Below, piece by piece: positions 5,330 through 14,300 of a stretch of 37,199 nucleotides of DNA. The notes below the pieces were generated by a model. That model saw only the letters and a list, made by a program, of their open reading frames with translations. It did no database searches and was not told the DNA's origin. Position 1 is the first letter of the stretch. Each line of letters opens with the position of its first letter. Where the stretch lies: assembly GCA_001817065.1 (NCBI GenBank), contig MHHQ01000001.1, positions 1 through 37,199 on the forward strand. The letters are read 5' to 3'. The stretch is from Candidatus Andersenbacteria bacterium RIFCSPHIGHO2_02_FULL_46_16. Lineage in GTDB: Bacteria > Patescibacteriota > Andersenbacteria > UBA10190. A program made the translations under genes and the position numbers.

Positions 5330-8300
5330 ATGAGCATTCTTCCCTTCAAAATAGATAAACGTGAATTGCTTAAGGTAGCGATATCATCGTTCTTAGCCTT
5401 CATCCTGACTTTCAGTCCCATTCTCCCTTCCTTCAAGCTCGAGCACTTCAAACTTCTCGGCGCCCTCACCTCCGAAGCCTCTTACATCACCTGGACCGGC
5501 GCCGGCAGCGATAACCGTTGGAGCAACCAGGAGAACTGGAACGAACATATCGTCCCGGGGGCTGACGACGTAGCTACATTTAATGGAACATCCATCAAGG
5601 ACGTCCTCATAGAAAATGATATCAGTGTCGCCGGCATTCAAATTGACGAAGATTACAATGGTACGGTTACCCTTACCTCTACCCAGCGCATAACAGTCGG
5701 CACTGATGGTATCACCCAAAAAGGTGGTACCTTCGACGGTGGCCAAACACCTATGATAGTATATGGCTCTGTAAAGGTGATGGCAGGACACTTCATCGCC
5801 CCAAAACAAGACCTTGAAATAAAACAGCACCTGGCCGTCTTCACCGATCAATTTGACCACAACACCGGCACCATCTATTTCACCGGCGGCGACCAAGTTA
5901 TCGTTGGCTCTGTCTCGCTTAATAATTTCATCAAACAAGTCACTGCTTACCATAATCTTCAACTGCAATCCGGCAGCCTCATAAACATTCAAGGTAAACT
6001 AACTCTTTCCGGCACTATCCTAGCTCCTCTCGACTTGCGCTCATCAATCGACGGCCAGCCCGCCTCAATTAACGCGCAAGGCGGTGCAGATGTATCATTC
6101 GTCGACGTCAAAGACATCATCAATATCGGTAATATAATCTCCTGCCCAGACACCTGCATCAATTCCGGCAACAATAACGGCTGGACGCTTCCGTCTCTGC
6201 CCGCTTCCATCGCTCCGTCTATAGACCAAGGCCTAGTGAGCGGCGTGATCGACAATGTGAAAAAAGTTGTCCCTGTAACCAACCTCCTACCCCCCATTAA
6301 CGCTAAACCAAGCCAAGACCAGCCCTCTATCAGCCCGTCAATTAGCCCAGAACCAGGCTCTGAGCCATTACCTGAAACACCAGCCACAGAAGAACCTGTC
6401 ACCGGTCCGCCTGCCCTCGGCAACCCTCCCCAGCTTTCCCCCTTGTCCGGTCTTTTCCCGGCCAAGCCTCTCGTAGTCGAAACAATCACCACCCCGGGCG
6501 AAGAAGGCGTCGTCTCGTTCGATGCCGATCAGGACCCAGCCTTCACCCTGGAATTCAAACCCGTGGACAAAGCCGTCATTTTCCAGCCTATCGATGCCGA
6601 AATAGTCTCCAAAGAGGACAATATAGAAGGTCGTACGATTCTCCCTTCAACCACCCCCGCTGCCTCACCCGACGCCGTAGAAACACCGAGCACCGGGAAA
6701 ACACCTGGTGTTGACGGAGAAACACCAGGTGTTGAGGAGGTGCCAGCCTCACCCGGGAGCACTCCAGGAGGGTACGTCAGTACCTCTCCTGGAGTGAAGG
6801 AGGGTGAGGAGCCGTCCAGAGTGCCGGTTATTTCTCCCACTCCCGCTGTCGCCGGTAGCATCACAACAACGGCCGGGAACACACCTGGTGTTGACGGAGA
6901 AACACCGGGTGTGAAGGAGGCCGTCACCCCCTCCGCCTCTCCTTTCTCCTTCCTCCGCAACTTCTTCTTCGCCTCAGCTGATGCCGAAGAAACAACCCCT
7001 ACCCCTTCACCGTCCGCTAGCCCCGCTACCGAACCCGTTGCCCAAACAATCGTTACAACCGCTGCACTTCTCGATCCCGATGGCGCCCTCACTTCCATCA
7101 AACCGATTATCCAAGAGGTAGACGGCACGACAACCATCAGTTTAGCCAAACCCGCCAGCAACTTCCGCCCTGGCAAATACACTCTCCAGGTCACTGTCAC
7201 CCAAGACGGGTACATCTCTGAAGCGAAGCAAGACTTCACTTGGGGTGTCCTTGCCATGAATATTAACCAATCCACCTACCAAGTAGGGGAAACCGCCCAG
7301 CTAGGCTTTGGTGTTCTAGATAACTATGGCCGCACCATCTGCGACGCAGTGTTATCCCTGGATATAACCTCACCGAGTGGTCAGACCACTACCCTCCACA
7401 CCCCCCAGGATATTCAAATATCTCCTGACTGCGGCGGTACCACCCACACCGTCCTCCCGGATTACCAGACCGCCTACATCCCGGACACAACCGGCACATA
7501 TAACCTGCTCCTCACTGCCCAAACCAAGAACGGCACCCGTCGTATGCGTCAGCAGCTTGAAGCTACCTCTGACGCCCCCTTTGTTACCAAGCGTGAGTCC
7601 GCCACCCGTCTCTATCCTCCCACAGAGTATTCCATGTCCGTCACCCTCACTGCTAACCAACCTTTCACCGGCTCCATCGTCGAACCCGTTCCTCCCGACT
7701 TTGCTATCACGAACATCTCTAACAATGGTGAGCTAATTACTGAATATAAAGAAACACCGAGCACCGAGGATACCGCCGTCGTTGACACACCGGGCACCGG
7801 GAAAACACCTGGTGTTGACGGAGAAACACCGGGTGTGGAGGAGGCCGCCACTGCAGCCACACCGGGTGTGTCTGCCGGGCCGGACTCACCCGGTGTGGAA
7901 GTCGGGCCTACACCCGCCGTGGAGGTCAGGAATTCAAGCACCGGGAAAACACCTGGTGTTGACGGAGAAACACCAGGTGTTGAGGAGGTGCTCTCACCCG
8001 GTGTGGGGGATGAAGCCGCCCCCCAAGTTGCCCGCCAATACATCATCTGGCACGACATCACCCTCCAAGCCAACGACTCTCTTACCCTCACCTACACCTA
8101 TGACGCCCCCGACATCAGCCCAGAATTTTACCTTCTCGGACCGCTACAGTTGATAGCAGCGAATGATAAATTAAGCGCGGCGGGCAACCAAAAAACCGCG
8201 CAGAGCGCAGTTTTTGGTGAGTCTAACTTGACGCACAACTCAGGCTTGTCAACCTATCAACAGTATAGCAGAGCAAATAAAAGTGAAACAGCAGTTTCTA

Positions 8301-11300
8301 CTCCTGGGGTTACTGATTACTTTTCAAGCTTATCACTTGCGCTTGTGGGGATCTTGCCGACGATAGGTAGCGTGAAAGAAGATAGCCAAGCCCAAAAACA
8401 TAGCTCCTACAGCCAGGTAAAGCAAGATGAGAACATTGTCGGGATTGATAGTTATCATAACTATGCTGGTAATATTACCAAACTTGCTACCCATAGCACA
8501 AGAGAAATCAGCAGACCGGTGGTACCTAGCCAAAGCGGGATCTCGCCCAGTAAGGCTTGCAGCACAGTCGCGCCAAATACTATCTGTCCAAGACCGATGA
8601 ACACGTCGGCCAGTTTATCCAGTCTCTTTAATGTCCACTTCCAGTTCATGGCTAATTCCATTGTGTCACTATATCACAAAATTATTCCCACCGCTTGGGC
8701 GCAGGAAGGCGCGCCCAGTAACACACCGGATGTGTCCGGCACAATTTCTCCCTCTTACGAAAGGGGAGACCAAGAGGGGGTTTCGGAAGCGTCCCCGTCA
8801 TCAGTCATTGAAAATTCAAATATTGAAAATTCTTTGGGCATTGGGCATTGGTCATTGGGCATTCCCGAGGACCAGGTCCTCTGGTCCGAGCCTCATGCCT
8901 GGCAGCTCGCCGCTGACGCTTCCCTTTACTGGATTGGCGCCTCCGGCGGCAGCAACAATACCGCCTCTAACTGGAGCACCACCAACCCCACCGACTGCAC
9001 TGGCACCCCATCGGGCGCCGCTCCCGGCACCTCCGACATCATTATTTTTGACCCTGATTGCGACAACAACATGGCGCTGGACGTATCGGAAAGTGTCGCC
9101 GGCGTCAGTTTCGTCATTGACTATATCGGCACGGTTACTCAGGCTGCCAGCGTTACTCTTACCGTGGGCACAAGCGACTATATCCAGGCTGGCGGCACTT
9201 TCGTGGGCGGAGATTCTGCCATTACTTTTAACGACGCTTTTACGCAAAGTAATGGTGCTTTTACCGTTTCTTCGGGTACTACTACTTTTATTGGAAGCGT
9301 TACTATTTCCGGCGGCACCTTTAATCATAATAGCGGGACTATCGCGGTTACTGGTAGCAGCACCACCTGGAATGTTTCCACCTCTCTTACTGTCAATAAC
9401 TTTACGATAAATAAAACAAGCTCCCTTTCTATCGCCACCGGCGACACTATTGTTGTTAATGGCACCACTACCCTAACAAATGGCATATTCGGCTCTATCG
9501 GCGGAAACGGCACCCTCAACGCTAAAGGCCCTATATCTGTCGCTGCTACCTTTGATGGATTTACTTACGGCACCAGCGTTTTTCTCATAGACGGCACGGG
9601 TGACCAAAGTTTTGTTATTCCTAATGGCGCCCAGCTTCCCATTATCACTTTAAACAACAGTCTAACCACCATTAGCTTTGCCGCTGGTGCCACCGCCACC
9701 ATGGAAGGCTCTTTCACTCTCCAAGCAGGCACATTCACCGCCTCCTCCGGCACGACGCAGTTCGCAAGCAATGTCACCATAACCGGCGGCACCTTTAATC
9801 ATAATAGCGGGACTATCGCGGTTACTGGTAGCAGCACCACCTGGGATGTTTCCACCTCTCTTACTGTCAATGATTTTACGGTGAGTAAGGGCAGTAGCGA
9901 TACTTTAACTATTGCCGATAACGACACCATAGTTGTTAATGGCACCACTACTTTAACTGACGGTCTTATCAGTCAAACCACCATTCCCGCCGCAGGTTCT
10001 GTAGCAGCGCAGGGAGATGTTACGGTAGGTTCATTATTTGATGGCGGCACCGCCACTCTTACTTTCGCTGGCTCCGCCGCCCAAACCTACACCGACTCCG
10101 GCGGCAACGAACCCGACGGCGACATCACTATAAACAAACCATCCGGCACAGTCACCCTCGCCTCTGCCGCCGACTGGAACGTCGCTGGTCAAGACATCAC
10201 CATCACCCAAGGCGTCCTAAACCTGGCCGGAAATGCGCTAAACATGGCCGCTGCAAGTCTCTTTACTATCGAGGCAGAAGGTACCCTGGCTCTGAACGGC
10301 ACCGAAACCATCCCCACCATCGACACCAACAACGGTACCGTCATGTACAACGGAACAGGAGAGTACAACGGTCTTAAAGCCGGGGACTCTTACAACAACC
10401 TCATCATCAATAACGGCCTAACCGGTTATTGGAAGCTGGATGACGGTACCGGCACTACTACCGTCTCTGACTCCTCCGGTTACCGCTACGGTCTCACCAC
10501 CACCAACGGCACCGCCTGGGAATCTGCCGCCAAACCATCTCTCCAATACTCTAACCCCTACACTTTAAGCTTTGACGGCTCTGATGACTACGCCATTGGC
10601 TCAGACTTCCTAGACGCATCAGACACCGCTGACCTCTCCATCTCCGGCTGGTTTAAGCGCTCTTCCTCGGATACCGACGACACTATCATCGCCAAGAAGA
10701 ACAGCGACGAAGCCTCTGACCTCGGCTGGCTCCTCAAACTCAATGACACCTCTGACACCGTCAACTTCACCATCTCCGACGGTGCTAACCAGTACAATCT
10801 GGAATCTACCACCGCCTACACCTCCACCGGCTGGCACCACTTCACTGCCGTCTGGGATCAGGACTCTGCCGCTAATAGCGAGATCTTCCTGGACGGTCTG
10901 GATGACAACGCTACTGACACCGGCACCATCGCCAACATCGGTGATGCCAGCAATGCCGTTAACTTCACCCTCGGTGCCGAATCTGATGCCGGTGAGCCTT
11001 TCCACGGTTATCTGGATGACCTTAAGATATATAACCACGTCTTATCTGAACAAGAAATCAACTCCCTAGCCGCCGGCAGCATCAGCCCCACTGGCACTGG
11101 TCTCCAAATGCTCGACGCCAACCTCGACGTCAACGGTGATCTCACTCTCAACTCCGGTGAACTAGACGTCTCCAGTAGCAACTACACCATCAACGTTGCT
11201 GGAGCCTTCGAAAACAACGGCGCTCTCTTTAACCCCAGAACTAGTACCGTCACCCTCGACGGCACCACCGGTTCCCATGAACTCCAAAGCGGGGGACAGT

Positions 11301-14300
11301 CGTTCAATAACTTAACTGTCTCCGGCAATGGCGGTACCTGGACTCTCCAAGACGACCTCGACGTCAACGGCACCTATGCTCAATCCAACGGCACTCTAAA
11401 CACTAACTCCACCGACAACTGGACCATCCATGCCAATGACTTTGATCAAACCGCTGGCACCTTCACTCCTAACACCTCTACCGTCGTCATCGACTCCGCT
11501 TCTAACCAAACCATCCAGGCTGCTAGTAGCCTCTACAATCTCCAAACCGAAGATCCCACTGAAACGAGTCTCGTCGGCTACTGGAAGTTCGACGAAGGCC
11601 AGGGCACCACTGCCGCCGACTCTAGTGGTAGTGGCAACACCGGTACTCTCACCAACGCTCCTAAGTGGACTACCACCGTAACGAGTACCATCTCCTACGA
11701 CAACCCGTATTCCCTCGACTTTGATGGGACAAATGATTATCTGCAATCAGACTACAGGCTCTCGTCGCCATTTACACTGTCAGCGATGGTCTATTCACGT
11801 GACGTGACGAATATTAATACATGGTTTTATGATCATGGGACGTTTCTCAATTTTTACAATGAATCATCCCGCTTTAAAATTTGGGCTGGTTCAGAAATCT
11901 CCGGAACAATTCCCATTGCTAACAATACGTGGTATCACGTCGCAGTGACCTACGATGGCACAACGATTTCGCAGTACGTAGACGGAAGCCTTGACGTCGC
12001 AGCCGATAGGTCGCTAACTCTGGGGGCGGACTTTCGTCTCGGATACCATAGCATGGGAGGTAGATCGTGGGACGGCCACCTCGACGACGTCCGCATCTAC
12101 TCCGCCGCCCTCTCTGCCCCTGAAATAGCTAATCTCTCCGACGGCCACTACGCCAACGGTGACTCCGGTACTGCCACCTTCACCCTCAATGCTAACCTGG
12201 ACATTAATAACTCACTCACTCTCCAATCCGGTATCCTCGACGTCTCCGCCACCCCTTACAACATCACTCTCGCCCAAGACTGGAACAACTACTCTGGCGC
12301 CTCCGGCTTCACCGACCAGACCGGCACCGTCACCCTCGATGGCACCAACCAAACCATCCGTGGCACCACCACTTTCTACAACCTAACCGACCAGGAAACC
12401 TCCACCGACACCCTTACTTTCGAAACTGGTAAGACTCAAACCATCGCCGGTACTCTTAACTTTGACGGTGCTTCTTCTAATCTCCTCTCCCTCCGTTCTA
12501 GCGTCCCCACTACCCGTTACACCCTCGACGTCACCTCTCCCCAAACCCTCACCTACGTTAACGCTCAAGACTCCAACGCCTCTACCAGCGATATCACTTG
12601 CTTAACCGATACTTGCGTCAATGGCGGGAATAACGACAATGCGGAAGCCTCCCCCCATTGGGCCTTCTTCGCCTCCTTCCAGGCCGCCGTCTCCGGCTTC
12701 TGGAACATCGGCACCACCTGGGGCGGGGCTTGCAGTGGTTCCTGCACCGAAGGCACTGACTATCCCAGTTCTGTTAACACCGCCACTATTCCTACCTACA
12801 AAGTCACTCTCAATGGCACTGCCGCCGCCAGTAATCTAAGCGTCTCTTCCGGTGGCAGCTTAAACCTATCTGGTTACGACTTAACCGTCGCTAACGACTT
12901 CGTCCTTAACCCCGAAGGCACCCTCATCGCTCAAGGTAGCGAAACCATCCCCACCATCGACACCAACAATGGTACCGTCATGTACAACGGAACCGGAGAA
13001 TACAACGGTCTTAAAGCCGGGGACTCTTACAACAACCTCATCATCAATAATGGTCTAGTTAGTTACTGGAAGTTTGATGATGGGACGGGGACTACCGTCT
13101 GGTCCGACTCCTCCGGTTACGGCAACCACGGCACCGGCGCTGGTGCCACTGGCGCTAACAACACTCCCCAGGCGAACGCTAACAACGCCGCCTCCCTGAA
13201 CTTCTCCAATCCCTATGCCCTGGACTTTGATGGGACGGATGATTATATTACCGTTCCCGACAGTGATTCTCTAGACATCGGCACCAATGATATTACGGTG
13301 ACTGCCTGGCTTAAAACATCCCAAACGTATGGTGGAGTCTTCCACAGCCTCGCTACTAGTAGTTGTTCAGCAAATCCTGGATTCAATGTCAGGCTTGTTT
13401 CAGGGAAGCTCGCGGGTTGTATTGCTAATTCAGGATCCAGTACTGATCAGGTTGTCTCCGGCTCTCTCGTCAATGATGGCAACTGGCACCACGCTGTCTG
13501 GGTGTTTGATCGCGACGATAAACTGTATGCCTTTAAAGATGGTGTAAAATACTCTGGACTAACTATCTCCTCAATAAATGGCACAGTGTCTAATAACGAA
13601 ACTAAATATCTTGGCAGTCTCTCCGGACCAAGTACGTACTTCAACGGTCTCCTCGACGACGTCCGCATCTACAACCACGCTCTCACCGAACAAGAAATCA
13701 ATACTCTAGCCGCAGGCAGCATCTCTCCCACTGGCACTGGTCTCCAAATGCTCGACGCTAACCTCGACGTCAACGGTGATCTCACTCTAAACTCCGGTGA
13801 ACTCGACGTCTCCTCCGCCAACTACACCATCACTGTAGCAGGTAGCTTCGACAACAACGGCGCCCTCTTTAATCCCCGAACCAGCACCGTCACCCTCGAC
13901 GGCACTTCCGGCTCCCACGAACTCCAAAGCGGGGGACAGTCCTTCAATAACCTCACTGTCTCCGGCAGTGGCGGTACCTGGACCCTCCAAGATGACCTCG
14001 ACGTCAACGGCACCCTCGCCCAATCTAGCGGCACCTTAAACACTAACTCCACTGACAACTGGACCATCCATGCCAATGACTTTGATCAAACCGCTGGCAC
14101 CTTCACTCCTAACACTTCTACCGTCGTCATCGACTCCGCCTCCAACCAAACCATCCAAGCCGCCTCCTCTCTCTACAACCTCCAAACCGAAGACCCCACC
14201 GAATCCAACCTCGTCGGTTACTGGAAGTTCGATGAAGGTCAGGGCACCACTGCCGCAGACTCTAGTGGTAGTGGCAACACCGGCACCCTCACTAACGCTC

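Noticed and set aside
6529-7275. Long minus-strand frame in the giant gene
   Set aside because: Shadow of the C-ending codons of the plus gene; low-complexity, no promoter or start signal, unlike the 8333-8661 pair.
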